From Bolinopsis microptera (lineage: Eukaryota; Ctenophora; Tentaculata; Lobata; Bolinopsidae): 64,000 nucleotides of DNA. A program made the position numbers and the translations under genes. The DNA lies in assembly GCF_026151205.1 (NCBI RefSeq), contig NC_087078.1, positions 8,882,675 through 8,946,674 on the forward strand, in the 5' to 3' direction. Under the pieces are notes generated by a model. The model saw only the letters and a program-made list of their open reading frames with translations. It made no database searches and was not told the DNA's origin. The first letter of the stretch is position 1; each line of letters starts with the position of its first letter. Shown in pieces: positions 1-12,100 of the stretch.

Positions 1-1434
1 CACGTGCTTGTTGTCCAGGAAGTCACAGGGCTGGCAGGTGATGAAGAACTGGCATCCGTTAGTGTCTTTACCGCTGTTAGCCATCGACATTATACCGGGT
101 CCTTTGTGCTGCAGGGAGGAATGGTAATCATCATAATGTTAATAGAATACCTTATACCCCCCCCCCCCCCCCCTTATAATCTGGGTTGGAATTTTCTTAT
201 TTTTGTTAGGGTACTATCTTCTAATAAATAAGGTACTTAGCAAAATATAAGTAAGTATAATATATAAGTATGTATAATATAAGTAAGTATAATATAAGTA
301 TGTATGTAAGTATAGGTACAGCAGAAAATCGAATCTTGATATCATCCAAGAAGCAAAGTTTGTTCCTAAACTATCTAAAAACACTACTAATATAATATAA
401 GGTGTTTTTTATGGAGTTAAGACCTAGTTTAGTTTACAGTACACAAGGAGTGAGTAACAGTAAACATAGGTGTTACGGTAACCATGGTAATATAACCTAG
501 CCTTAAAACTTAATCGGACAATTCTAAAGATTACTAAACAGCAGTTCTACCTTGACAGAGAAGTTCTCATCTTCAAAATGTTTGCCGTAAATACTCTGAC
601 TTCCCGTACCGTCGTTATTCAAGAAATCTCCTCCTTGAACCATGAAATCCTTGATAACTCGGTGAAAATGACATCCTTTAAACCTGAAAATATTAAGTTT
701 ATTACATTTTACCATTATAGTATGTAAATAATCTATAACATAAAATTGTCCTGAACGTTTTGGTTTCAGAGTTAAAATCATTTGGGGAAAGAAAATGGCT
801 GCTTGACTACACTAAACTAACCCAGTAATGGCTGCTTGACTACACTAAACTAACCCAGTAATGGCTGCTTGACTACACTAAACTAACCCAGTAGATGGCT
901 GCTTGAAGCTTGACTACACTAAACTAACCCAGTAATGGCTGCTTGAGTACACTAAACTAACCCAGTAATGGCTGCTTGACTACACTAAACTAACCCAGTA
1001 ATGGCTGCTTGACTACACTAAACTAACCCAGTAGATGGCTGCTTGAAGCTTGACTACACTAAACTAACCCAGTAGATGGCTGCTTGATTACACTAAACTA
1101 ACCCAGTAGATGGCTGCTTGATTACACTAAACTAACCCAGTAATGGCTGCTTGACTACACTAAACTAACCCAGTAATGGCTGCTTGACTACACTAAATTA
1201 ACCCAGTAATGGCTGCTTGAAGCTTGACTACACTAAACTAACCCAGTAGATGGCTGCTTGACTACACTAAACTAACCCAGTAGGCACACCGTCCCTCCTG
1301 AACTCCCCAGTACACAGCTGTCTAAAATTCTCTGCAGTTCTTGGCACGTGGTCCGAGAACAGCTCCATCTTTATACGTCCTGCAGGATGACCTCCAATAC
1401 TGATGTCGAAGAATACCACTGGGTTCACTGTCAT
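1..1434 (-). CDS. PPIH: Cyclophilin H (peptidyl-prolyl cis-trans isomerase), 5' three coding exons, runs off the left edge
   Basis: Minus-strand exons are 1434-1277, 683-551 and 108 to the window edge (158+133+at least 108 nt, phases 2 then 0; 133 codons visible). The protein opens [15 protein letters not shown] and contains [21 protein letters not shown] and NGCQFFITC, the cyclophilin active-site and cyclosporin-pocket blocks. The DGVPTGFKG junction and the short N-terminus resemble PPIH, the U4/U6.U5 tri-snRNP cyclophilin that assists pre-mRNA splicing, more than PPIA. The C-terminal ~40 residues lie outside the window. The ATG at 1434 follows TTTCACAG, which could be an acceptor, so an extra 5' exon is possible. 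Intron 1 is occupied by a 33-bp array that copies the donor of exon 1. PPIH is my best paralogue call; cyclophilin identity is secure. Confidence 0.9.
109..550 (-). other. PPIH intron 2 with C-run
   Basis: Intron between PPIH exons 2 and 3. It holds a C-run (157-173) bracketed by TTATA on both sides, and AT-rich sequence with repeated AAGTATAATATAAGTA words at 240-310. No coding signal is seen. Confidence 0.6.
788..1279. repeat. 33-bp minisatellite containing copies of the PPIH exon 1 splice donor
   Basis: About 14 copies of a 33-bp unit (some with a GATGGCTGCTTGAAGC insert). Read on the minus strand each unit carries TACTGGGTTAGTTTAG. The right-most copy is the true end of exon 1, where CTACTGG is followed by the donor GTTAGT at 1276. 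The array therefore repeats the last ~6 exon bases plus the donor. Reading through the true donor meets an in-frame TAG within four codons, so use of an inner donor would truncate the protein. Confidence 0.85.
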
Positions 1435-1445
1435 CTTGCTGTGAA

Positions 1446-1535
1446 ACTTGGGAGATGAGCGGTTAGTTTAACAAACTTGGGAGATGAGCGGTTAGTTTAA
1501 CAAACTTGGGAGATGTACGGTTAGTTTAACGTGGC
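1446..1535. repeat. Three tandem copies of a ~30-bp unit upstream of PPIH
   Basis: CTTGGGAGATGAGCGGTTAG is repeated at about 1449, 1479 and 1507 (third copy TGTACGG). It sits just 5' of the PPIH start codon, in the likely promoter, leader or 5' intron. Confidence 0.7.
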
Positions 1536-2134
1536 AGTAATATTATGGGCTGTTTTGTAGTTCAGGTGCATACCCAGCAATGTGATAATATATAGCCGCA
1601 GGTAATATTATGATTACGTAATAATAATATGTGAACGACCCCTAAATCAATTATTTATGTACATTATTGTAGAGAATTATCACTAAGATGTGGTTCACAA
1701 CATTACAATAATAATGTTAACTGTCTGATCAAGCTCTAGATCATAAAAAAGATTCAAGGAAAACTCTCAACTCAAAAGTGAATAAATTATGATAATATTA
1801 TAAAATATTTATACTCTTGAACACACGGTATAATTCATAAACTGTCACGAGAAGGAGTTCAAAAATCAAATAATTAAAATATTAAGAGTAAATATTATAC
1901 CTTAACACAAGTTATTAAACTTATCTTGTTGCAATAATATTTCTAAATTAAGAAATAGTGACAAAAATTCAACATGATATATCCGAACTTCATTAAAAGG
2001 CATCTTTGTTACAACCAAAGGTTTTCCATCTCCAATAAACTGGCAAATTGTCACATACAAAAATCAGAATCAGACTGATTTGAACACCATGGTAACCTGG
2101 TAACCTGGTAGCCTGGTAGCCTGGTAACCAGACC
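1536..2134. other. Intergenic, PPIH promoter side / CTDP1 3' side
   Basis: About 600 bases, very AT-rich. It should hold the CTDP1 3'UTR and the PPIH promoter. A short GGTAACCT/GGTAGCCT repeat (2092-2126) lies directly after the CTDP1 stop codon. No other gene-like signal is seen. Confidence 0.5.
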
Positions 2135-5100
2135 TCAAGTATCAGTGGTACACTTCCAGTTGTCCCCCTCCGCTGCTTCATCTAGTTGGTCTGTGAACTC
2201 TGCCTCTAATTCATCCATCAGTTCTCCTTCCAGCGAGTTATCAGATCCTGGGATGATTAGTTACTCGGCTACATTGTCACTAGTGACTAGTGACTAGTGA
2301 CTAGTGACTAGTGACACTCTAGTTAATTTACTCGGCTACATTGGAAATTTCAGCTTTAACTATTTAACTAAACCGACATATAAGATATCAGAGGGAAACC
2401 TTGAAAATTAATAGTCAATGTTTAATTTTGGAGAAAACACCCGATCTCTTCAGATTACAACTATATAATTCTATCATAGTAACCATGGTACCTAAACTGT
2501 AGGGTTACCGTAAGTAACTACATAGTAACCATGGTAACTAAACTGTAGGGTTACCGTAAGTAACTACATAGTAACCATGGTAACTAAACTGTAGGGTTAC
2601 CGTAAGTAACTACATAGTAACCATGGTAACTAAACTGTAGGGTTACCGTAAGTAACTACATAGTAACCATGGTACCTAAACTGTAGGGTTACCGTAAGTA
2701 ACTACATAGTAACCATGGTAATTACACTGTAGGGTTACCGTAAGTAACTACATAGTAACCATGGTACCTAAACTGTAGGGTTACCGTAAGTAACTACATA
2801 GTAACCATGGTAACTAAACTGTAGGGTTACCGTCAGTAACTACATAGTAACCATGGTAACTAAACTGTAGGGTTACCGTAAGTAACTACATAGTAACCAT
2901 GGTAACTAAACTGTAGGGTTACTGTTAGTAACTACATAGTAACCATTGTAACTAAACTGTAGGGTTACTGTTAGTAACTACATAGTAACCATGGCTGGTA
3001 ACTAAACTATTATTCTATACCATATCCGTCCTGCTCCCCTTCATCTCGGTCCCCCAGAAGTTCCTCCTCCTCCTCCGCATCCACCTCACTTCTACTCCTC
3101 TTCCTAGTAGGTAGGGTGGGGTCCTCTGCTGGCGGTCCTGTCAGTTCATTGCTCTCCATAGACTCTGCTTCTGAGGAGTCTTCCGAGTCTGGTGGGGATT
3201 TAGTTATTTGTTGGAGTTTATTTAATTTAGTTATTTGTTTGCAGTGAGGAAGGGGCCTGTTACCATGGGTATCCAATATCTATAAGCTGTAACAAAGTGT
3301 TTATATTATAACCTTTGTAAGTAAGATCTAGAAGTAATAAATAGAATACTAACCGGTGGGGGAGGAATAGTCGGACTCAGATCCGTTAGCCAGGATATCA
3401 TCCACCTCACTAGTCATAGCTTCCAGTACCCCTTCTCCAAGGGAAGCCTTTAGTTCTGTCTTTAGTTCCGCTAACATAGGCTCCGGACTCCGGGACTTTG
3501 ATCTCTTTCCTCCGGTCAAACCTTGCCATTCAAACGTCTGCGGAGGCAATATTTAAGAATTTAAGACCTGGGTTTTCTACAATAACTTAACATCGATTTA
3601 TGATGAATTCATCACAAGCAATTATTCACAATAACTAGCAGTAGATAAGAACTAATAACCTCCTAAAGACAATATAGACTAGCTGTTAACATGAGCAAAA
3701 GCAATTATTAACTCGTGTGCAAATGAATAATTATAAATAAATAAGCACAATTAATAAATTAAACACAATTGATAAATAAACACAATTGATAAATAAACAC
3801 AATTGATAAATAAAGACGATTAACAAACAAGTTTTTAAGTTAAGTATTAGAGAAGAAGTTACCGTAGTGGGGTAGTTCTCCCACACCTCAAAACATCTCC
3901 ACAACCACTGATCAGTGACAATCTTGATCCCCATCTTGAGAGCCTGGTGTACCTTCCCCGTGTCACTCCTGGAGGTGACCAGATGGGTCGTCCGCTTAGT
4001 TCCGGACTTTACTAATGTCATACTCACTGACGCTCCCATCTGGTTAAGGGAGTTAGTGAAATTAGAAGGGTTACAAGTTAGAGTGGATACTGGTAACCAT
4101 GGTTACTAGTAACTACACATGGGTAATTTTATGATGCACAAGAATCTAGGACTAAATTATAATTATCCCAATAATTATGATAACTAAATACAGTAAGGGC
4201 AGTAAGGTACAACCTATAGCTATATTATATAAATAGTTAATGTACCTGAAGAGCAGCACACCAGATAGGATGGTTCCGTGGGTTAGGAAAGTTGGTAGGA
4301 ATGATACCACTGAACACAATGTAACTATCTGACAGAACCTCTCTGAGCTGTGGCAGGATGGTTTTAGTGTCCGGGAGCTTCTCCACGTCTAGAGTTTCTG
4401 TGTAGTTCTCATAAAACATATCGTGGATCTGGGAGGCAGGGTTAGGGTTGAGACAGGGGAAACTGTAGAAAAGGAGATCTAATTTTAAATTATGCCTTAA
4501 GTATTTTGTTGTCTCGCTATCCAATAACTCTATAAAATCCCTGCTTCCTTTAGTCATATCAATGAGAAAACGATAGGAAGTCTTCAACAAACTACCATAA
4601 TTAACAACACACCACAACATTTGAACTTTAGTATAAAACACAACACAACATTTGAACTTTAGTATAAAACACACCACAACATTTGAACTTTAGTATAAAA
4701 CACACCACAACATTTGAACTTTAGTATAAAACACAACACAACATTTGAACTTAAGTATAAAACACAACACAAATGTTACCTTTGTCAAGAGACCACCTAA
4801 TGTGTCCAGGTATCTATCCTGATCGGTCTCAGCTTTGCCACTGTAAAGTTTAAACAGAGGAGAAGACATCCTGATAACATCTCTCTCCTTCTGCCGCTCT
4901 GGACCTCCCTCCACAAACTTCATGTAGAACTCGGACAGACCCTTGACATGATCCTTGTGTTTGCATAATGTTGATATTATTGGTTCATGCTCATTTTCTG
5001 ATGATTCATGGCTTGAGTTCTCTGAAAATTTTACTCGTTTGGATGATGTATTATTAGAAGCGGTTGCTTCTTCTGTGTTGGCCGATGATTCTTCAGTGGT

Positions 5101-8100
5101 CTCTGATGACTCTTCAGTGTCCATGGCTTCTGCTAATTCATTCTTAAGTTCTTGTGTGTCTAAAATTGAATGCACTTCCTCTGGCTCTGAGCTCGATTGT
5201 CCGCTATCCGGTCTCGACAGTTTATCTGATACTCTCTGAACATGAAGGAGGGCCAACTCAAAGTTACCATCCAGCAAGAGAGATTTGAGGATTTGGAAGA
5301 CTTTACTGTAATCTACTGATCCGTTCTTGAGCAAGGGCACGTGTTCGACACACTTTATGTTGCTGTGCGCTGTCCTGTAACAAACCGCGTTGGAGGATCC
5401 ATTTTAATTTATTCGTCAAGTTTTGTAGCCTGTGCTTTACAAGGATTTTATTGAACCAATTCATGGATTAGATGTACTAGCTCGTTAAATCAAACTTAGT
5501 ATTTAAATAGATAGTTGCTAATTTGTTAGTTACTTAACAAAAACTAACCTGACACAGAAAGATGTCTGCTCAATGTCCAGAGGTTTATTTTTCTTGAATT
5601 GGGCTATCTCTGAGTAGCCCTGGGCTGAGTCCTTCCGAAGTTTAGAATGTCGAGAATTTGGATCATTGATATCCCCTACATCCTGAAGGGTTACCAAGTT
5701 TACCATCAGAATTTAGCTTTAGGGCCATTTGCATTGCATCAAGTAAATATTTTGATCATAGATCGGTTAATTGTGAGGCAACATGCATCTAATATTAAGA
5801 AAGGTACATAATTTAAGTTGAACATCTTATATAATATTTATATCATATTCTAGTAGTAAGAACTAAGAATTACTAGTAATCATTAACATACTGGTTATTT
5901 ATGTAGTAAAAACACTAACAAGCTGGTTATTTATGTAGTAAACACACTAACAAGCTGGTTGTAAACACTAAACACTGTAACATTACCTCAAAGAAGCTGT
6001 AAGGTCTGACTCTGATAAGATTAGGACAGTTAGTCCACATATCAAACCTATCGTCTATAATAACCACCATCCGGTCCCCTTTAGGGAACAGAGCCTGTAA
6101 CTTGTGTACTTTGGAGTGGTTATCAAAACACTCGTCACGTGATAGGATCCGCGAGGAAAATATTCTGAAAAATAAATTAAAATAAACATTTTGGACAGTG
6201 GGTGGAGTTCAATGACTGTGCGGAAGATCGAATCTTTATAACTTGAAACTAGATCCCAAAATTTCAGTAGATGTAAAATATTTTAATCCATTGCAAGTTG
6301 CTCACTTTCTGTCAGGGTCAATGTAAGAAGTGGAACTATAAAACTCACTTTCTGTCGGGGTCAATGTAAGAAGTGGAACTATAAAACTCACTTTCTGTCA
6401 GGATCAATGTAAGAAGTGGAACTATAAAACTCACTTTCTGTCAGGGTCAATGTAAGAAGTGGAACTATAAAACTCACTTTCTGTCAGGGTCAATCATGTA
6501 AGAAGTGGAACTATAAAACTCACTTTCTGTCAGGGTCAATGTAAGAAGTGGAACTATAAAACTCACTTTCTGTCAGGGTCAATGTAAGAAGTGGAACTAT
6601 AAAACTCACTTTCTGTCAGGGTCAATGTAAGAAGTGGAACTATAAAACTCACTTTCTGTCAGGGTCAATGTAAGAAGTGGAACTATAAAACTCACTTTCT
6701 GTCAGGGTCAATGTAAGAAGTGGAACTATAAAACTCACTTTCTGTCAGGGTCAATGTAAGAAGTGGAACTATAAAACTCACTTTCTGTCAGGGTCAATGT
6801 AAGAAGTGGAACTATAAAACTCACTTTCTGTCAGGGTCAATGTAAGAAGTGGAACTATAAAACTCACTTTCTGTCAGGGTCAATGTAAGAAGTGGAACTA
6901 TAAAACTCACTTTCTGTCAGGGTCAATGTAAGAAGTGGAACTATAAAACTCACTTTCTGTCAGGGTCAATGTAAGAAGTGGAACTATAAAACTCACTTTC
7001 TGTCAGGGTCAATGTAAGAAGTGGAACTATAAAACTCACTTTCTGTCAGGGTCAATGTAAGAAGTGGAACTATAAAACTCACTTTCTGTCAGGGTCAATG
7101 TAAGAAGTGGAACTATAAAACTCACTTTCTGTCAGGGTCAATGTAAGAAGTGATAGTGTCAGCGTAGTCACGTGCTCCCATTGTGAACACGTGCAGCTCG
7201 TACAATCTGCTCATGTCCTTCAGGAACTCCAACGTTCCTGGTCTCAGTCTGGTGGAGTATCTGGAGAGGGGAGAGATTTACGTGTTAAGTAAAACATACA
7301 CTCTCTGGAGTCTGATAGTAAGCATTTTATGATAGTAAAATATCCTAAAGATATTTGCTATTAAAGTATTAAGTGTTACTCAGAATGGAAAGGAAAGAAA
7401 TCTGCCAAATAAAAGATAATCACAGTATTCCTCACTAAAAACCTGAATTTCTTGTTAGAAAGATAAAAGTGAAACACGCCCGGAATTCCCTCCGGAATGT
7501 TATCAGTAGTGGAAGTGTGTATGATGGTCTGGTCCAGATCCACCACCAGGGTCAGCTTCTTCCTCTTCAGCTGGTGGAGGATATCTGACATTCCCAGGGC
7601 AGACGCTTCTGATACGCTTACTGATACCTGGGGGTGTTATCAGTTTAGTTACCATGGTTACTATGTAGTTATCAGTTTAGTTACCATGGTTACTATGTAG
7701 TTATCAGTTTAGTTACCATGGTTACTATGTAGTTATCAGTTTAGTTACCATGGTTACTATGTAGTTATCAGTTTAGTTACCATGGTTACTATGTAGTTAT
7801 CAGTTTAGTTACCATGGTTACTGTGTAGTTATCAGTGAAGGGACGTGGAAATGCGAACAAATAAAATCGGGTTTTAAACTTTACTATTAAACTTAAGAAA
7901 AAATGTTATCATGAGTAACGACAACAGTTCAAATAAAAGACCTGTGGAATAGCATGCAGCATAGAAACACTCCTCTCAGAACTGATAGTTTCGTCATCCT
8001 TCAGATCCTTGCCACACTCCGTACACAACCCAAACGCTACAATAGGATGTAGACATCCCTCCTTACACTTCACTATAACCGTGTTCTTTGGCACACTGCC

Positions 8101-8283
8101 CACTTCCACACACACTTCCGTTACTGTCTGGAAAGACTTGGCTCGGTAGTCCTGCACTTTGTTCGGCTTGTCCGGGGTCTTGTACTTGAAGAGGAGGCCA
8201 TGTTGTCTTACTTTACGCTGGGGCTTGGCGAGGATTCGCACTATTTCTATGTTTTCTTCTAGCTTGTGCTCTAGTATGTTCAT
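2135..8283 (-). CDS. CTDP1: RNA polymerase II CTD phosphatase FCP1, complete, 11 exons
   Basis: Exons: 8283-7942, 7627-7443, 7260-7126, 6164-5987, 5682-5549, 5374-4780, 4428-4246, 4039-3863, 3537-3354, 3188-3021, 2247-2135. The total is 2394 nt, giving 797 aa; every junction is GT-AG and all phases close. Residues 1-114 match the FCP1 N-terminal domain (CLHPIVAFGLCTECG). The FCPH phosphatase domain follows: DLDQT at 142-146 supplies the two catalytic aspartates of the DxDxT motif, with HVFTMGARDYA, LSRDEC and the metal-binding DD at 258-259. Residues ~330-500 are Ser/Glu-rich. A BRCT domain (about 540-645: IVFSGIIPTNFP, HLVTSRSD, DQWLWRCFEVW) and an acidic tail with EVDDIL complete the FCP1 order. 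The enzyme dephosphorylates the Pol II C-terminal repeat to recycle polymerase. Human FCP1 is longer (~960 aa), mainly in the linker. Start ATG is at 8283. Confidence 0.96.
2278..2320. repeat. AGTGACT short tandem repeat
   Basis: About five copies of CTAGTGA(C) lie in CTDP1 intron 10, some 30 bases 5' of the last exon on the minus strand. Confidence 0.7.
2480..2998. repeat. 46-bp minisatellite in CTDP1 intron 10
   Basis: About 11 copies of a 46-bp unit built around GTAACCATGGTAACTAAACT and GTAGGGTTACCGTAAGTAAC. The array ends some 20 bases from the exon 10 donor at 3020. The GTTACCATGGTTAC core is shared with the array in CTDP1 intron 1 (7636-7830) and occurs singly at 480, 2088 and 4092. 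Confidence 0.85.
4590..4777. repeat. 31-bp minisatellite abutting the CTDP1 exon 6 donor
   Basis: About six copies of a 31-bp unit with AACATTTGAACTTTAGTATA and AAACACACCAC. Read on the minus strand it starts within a few bases of the donor GTAACATTTGTG at 4779, and the donor-proximal bases resemble the start of a unit. Confidence 0.75.
6302..7150. repeat. 43-bp minisatellite containing ~20 copies of the CTDP1 exon 3 donor
   Basis: About 20 near-identical copies of a 43-bp unit (one with a 3-bp insert, two with point changes). On the minus strand each unit reads ACATTGACCCTGACAGAAA followed by GTGAGTTTTA: the last ~25 coding bases of exon 3 plus its donor. The outermost copy (7126) is the true junction, since exon 3 ends IDPDRK and exon 4 begins IFSSRIL. 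Past the true donor the frame reads AAG TGA, so any inner donor gives an immediate stop. Confidence 0.9.
7636..7835. repeat. 32-bp minisatellite in CTDP1 intron 1
   Basis: About six copies of a 32-bp unit, GTTATCAGTTTAGTTACCAT plus GGTTACTATGTA. It starts about 8 bases from the exon 2 acceptor (on the minus strand ...GATAACACCCCCAG before 7627). It shares its core with the array at 2480-2998, in the opposite orientation. Confidence 0.85.
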
Positions 8284-9180
8284 GTTAGAGTCCTAATAAA
8301 CTGAAGTAGCAAAAGTTATCATTAATAGCTGCTCACTGAGTTATTAAATACGTAATAAATTACAAAATTACGGTGTTAAGTAGTTAAATTACGGTATTAA
8401 ATAGTTCCCACTGAGCCTTTGCTGAACTGCTTTGGTTTGAACTTTGATAAAAAATAGTATTGTCTACTTTGTCTACACAATAAAACTAAATCGTTTGACT
8501 GTAAATATTTTCTCTGACTACTAAAAATGTACGAATACGTAATATTAATGTTGATCTGCTGAAATATAAATCAACTTTAACACTTTAATAAGTGGAATGG
8601 AATTGCAAGGAAATAATATGAAATCTATGAAAATCTGAAAACTAAATCTGAAAATTAATTCAAAAGTAAAAAACTGGATATAAAACCACATCAACGTTAA
8701 AAAACTGTAAATCTCAAAAGTATTACAAACTTTGCGTACAAATCAAAATAAATTCTGAACTCAAATGCATTGCGTTAAAGTTGTTAAAAATTCATTAACG
8801 TAATAGAGTATTAGGTAATTAGGTATTCAATCTTACTACTTACTTCATAATAATATTCATTCAGTAATCATATTAAATAATATGAAATATAAAATATTAC
8901 CATGCATGGTTTTGCTTCACAGTTCCAACATGCTTTTAAGGAATAATAACGATACTGTCTAATAACTTAATAAGTAATCCCATAGATAAATATGGTATAT
9001 TTTATATGTTATGTTTAAATTGTTTATGATACAGGTGGCTCAGATCTACAGTTGATATATGACACGTGTCTAGGAAGCTCCCCCGCTTTACAAGATGCAA
9101 CTGAGGAACTTGCTTTGCAAGAGGTGCAGATTAGAGCTTCCTGACATTTAGTGTGAACTCAGAGCCACCCGACAGAGTTA
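8284..9180. other. Intergenic between ADHFE1 (3' end) and CTDP1 (5' end)
   Basis: About 900 bases, very AT-rich, with no coding signal. It should hold the CTDP1 promoter and the ADHFE1 3'UTR. The 9034-9169 part is less AT-rich and folds into nested inverted repeats (separate entry). Confidence 0.5.
9034..9169 (-). ncRNA. Candidate structured element in the ADHFE1 3'UTR region
   Basis: Nested inverted repeats: GGTGGCTC (9034-9041) pairs with GAGCCACC (9162-9169); AGGAAGCTC (9072-9080) pairs with GAGCTTCCT (9134-9142); a small CTTGC-TTT-GCAAG hairpin lies inside near 9110. GACACGTGTC (9061-9070) is itself a perfect palindrome. The block starts 12 bases after the ADHFE1 stop codon in the sense of that gene. 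It could be a UTR structure, an RNA gene of unknown class on either strand, or a small palindromic transposon. I do not recognise a known RNA family. Confidence 0.35.
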
Positions 9181-12100
9181 TTAGTAATTCTTCATGGAGT
9201 TAGCGTATATCTCAGCTATAGGCTCAGCAGTAGCATCAATAGGAGATATACACAACACTCTCTTTTGGGGGAGAGCACCCGCTACAAGACCGGGAATGTC
9301 ATCGTCAGAGTATCCTAGAGCTCCTAGACCATCAGGGACATCTAGATCATGCAGGTATTCTCGGAGCACATCCGGCAATGCTTTACCTGCAAATAAGGGT
9401 ACTGCAGATCACGGAAGTGGTTCGATTAGGACAGCATAATGAACCAAGCTGCCGTGGGCAGCCAGCATTTGACATAAACTGCTAAATTCTTGGCATAGTT
9501 TGAAAAATACAAGATCGCTATTTCAAGCATATCTCCCAATTTATCAGGATCACCAAAAGAAACCCCCCACTAAATCTCAAAGAGTAAATGGTAATCAGCC
9601 TGCATGTGACTAGGATAAAAACATAAAAGGTAAACTAGTAACCAGACTAACCCGCATCCTCCTTCCTGACAGGCTTCCCACCGAGCAGTTCAGCAATCTC
9701 GGCATGTCTGTCTGGAGACGAGTCTGCCGTGGCTGCAAATACTGCCGGGGCTGTAATACACACTGACAGACCGTGTGGGATCAACTTCTCCTGGGGCAGT
9801 CAACTGTCAGCTTTGTTAAGGGGTTTTTAAAATATAGAGTTAAGCAGTAAAATGAACAATTTGATTTGTTGATACGAGTTTCTGTAGAAGGAGGCATGTA
9901 CCAGTGGTGAACAAGTTGATATAATTAGATAAAGTTGATCAGATCATTACCGAAGGATAGTTATCAGCCCTATAGTTCCTGTTTAGTCCACTGATAGAGT
10001 AAGACAGCCCATGACAGAGATGCACTCCAGCATTCCCAAACCCTACCCCTGCCATAGCGCTAGCAAGGTGCATGTTTTGTCTAGCTTCGTAGTCCTCGGG
10101 ATCCTTTACCGCTCTTTTAAAGTACTTAGCAGTGATGAAGCAGGCGTGTCGCGACCAAACGTCGCTTAGTGGGTTACTGCCCTAAAATATAATATGGGGT
10201 AAGGTTATGTAGGATTTATATGTAGGATTATGTAGGATTATTTAGGATTATGTAGGATTATGTAGGATTATGTAAAACAACATTTATGTAGAATTATGTT
10301 GGATTATGTCGATTAAAAACGACAACCAAGTATTTGTAAAAATATACAACGGTTGTCCGTTATTTAAATGCAGCATCTAAATTGAACAATTTTAAAGATG
10401 ATATTAATTGTTTAAAGATACTGATGCAATGCACAATGCACATACATGATACAGTATACACATGTCACATCTGTACTGCTACAGTATTTACCTGGTAAGC
10501 AGGTCTAAATTTAGGATTGGTAGGAGCGGGTCCGGGCCGGTCAGTGTAGGGTAGAGCAGTGTAACTCTCTATAGCGTGACACAACACATCAAACCCACTG
10601 TACGCTGTAACGCGCTCCGGCATGGTTAGGATGTTCTCTGGGTCGACTATTCCCAGTGTCGGTCTTATTGCTCTGTTTGCTATTCCTGGGGTAGTTATTA
10701 GATGTTAATTAGTAACACACCTTATATGGGCATCACGTGTCTCTACATCTCCTTATATGGGCATCACGTGTCTCTACATCTCCTTATATGGGCATCACGT
10801 GGAATCATCAGTCCTGACCTTCTACAAAGAACGTTATGAAATAAAAAGTGAAAATAAGAAAATAAAACGACCACTAACCAGTCTTGGCTTTGAGAGGTTC
10901 GTAATCAAACACAGAAACCCCCGTAGTCTCGCTACCAGTACCCGCAGTAGTAGGTACTGCTATCAGCGGTGACAAAGTCCTGATAGGTTGATAATAAGTC
11001 TTGAGTCTGGAACACTAGCTTAGTAAGAGAATATTGATAGCAGCTGAAGGGGCTAGTTTGAAAATTCGGCTTAAAATACCTACAAATAGCACAGGAATAA
11101 GTTTGTGTAAATATCTCCAGTTATAATTACTTCAATAGTGTTTTCAAGATTTACTTGAGGTACATAATATGAAAGCTTGTGAATTGCTATATATCTGGTT
11201 TATATATTTATGATAGTTTATATGATATATATATAATACTAATTGTGTAATATTTCAGTATGTACCCCAAGGCCCAAACATGTTGTCTGTGGGGTTTGAT
11301 AATTGCTTAGTACTAACTGGTGTTTCATTGCTTTGTGATACCTATAAAGTTAACAAGCTTACCTTGTGACAGGGAGGCCACGTCCAACAGGAGCATTAAC
11401 AAAGTCTAGGAAGTCAGCCTCAGGGTAAGCATTGTAAAGGTTTGCTGCTTTGGCTGTGTCGATCACACTACCTCCTCCAACCGCTGCAGGGGGGGGGGGA
11501 TTTAGATAATTGCAATTTATCATACACTGTAATTGTTATGTGAATGATATAGGTTTGATCATCCATCTGCCTAGAATACACGAAAGTGAAATGTAAAACT
11601 AATTAGAGATTTAAAATTAGGTATCAAGATAGATTAGATTATGCAAACTGACATAACCGATACCTACTGGAAAGTTCCAGCACAGTAATAATGGTTAAAA
11701 TGTGATAATGGATGAAATGCACTTACCAAGAAACGCATCAGGGTTAAGTCTTCGAGCAAATTCGATGCATTCTTTGAAACTGGAATCAGTAGGTTCAACA
11801 CGGACATTGTCAAACAATTCAAATTGCACTCCAGCTCTTTCAAGGGCTTCCACTGCTTTAATTACTGGCGGCAAAACAGCCTGAAATATTTTCAAGTTAC
11901 AATATTCTAACAATTTCAGTATTCCATGTATTCAACTATTTCACAAAACGATTGACCCATTAACATTTCTCCCCAAGCTGAAGTTTTAAACTTATGTAAA
12001 TTCACATTTTACAGTAATTATTAGTTCGATATAACTTCTAATAACTACAGATTATCTTAAATGGCTTGTCAGTCAAGAGCAGCAAGTTTCTTTGTCATTC

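Noticed and set aside
9194-9439. 81-codon plus-strand ORF opposite ADHFE1 exon 9
   Set aside because: A shadow of the conserved minus-strand exon; no independent signal.
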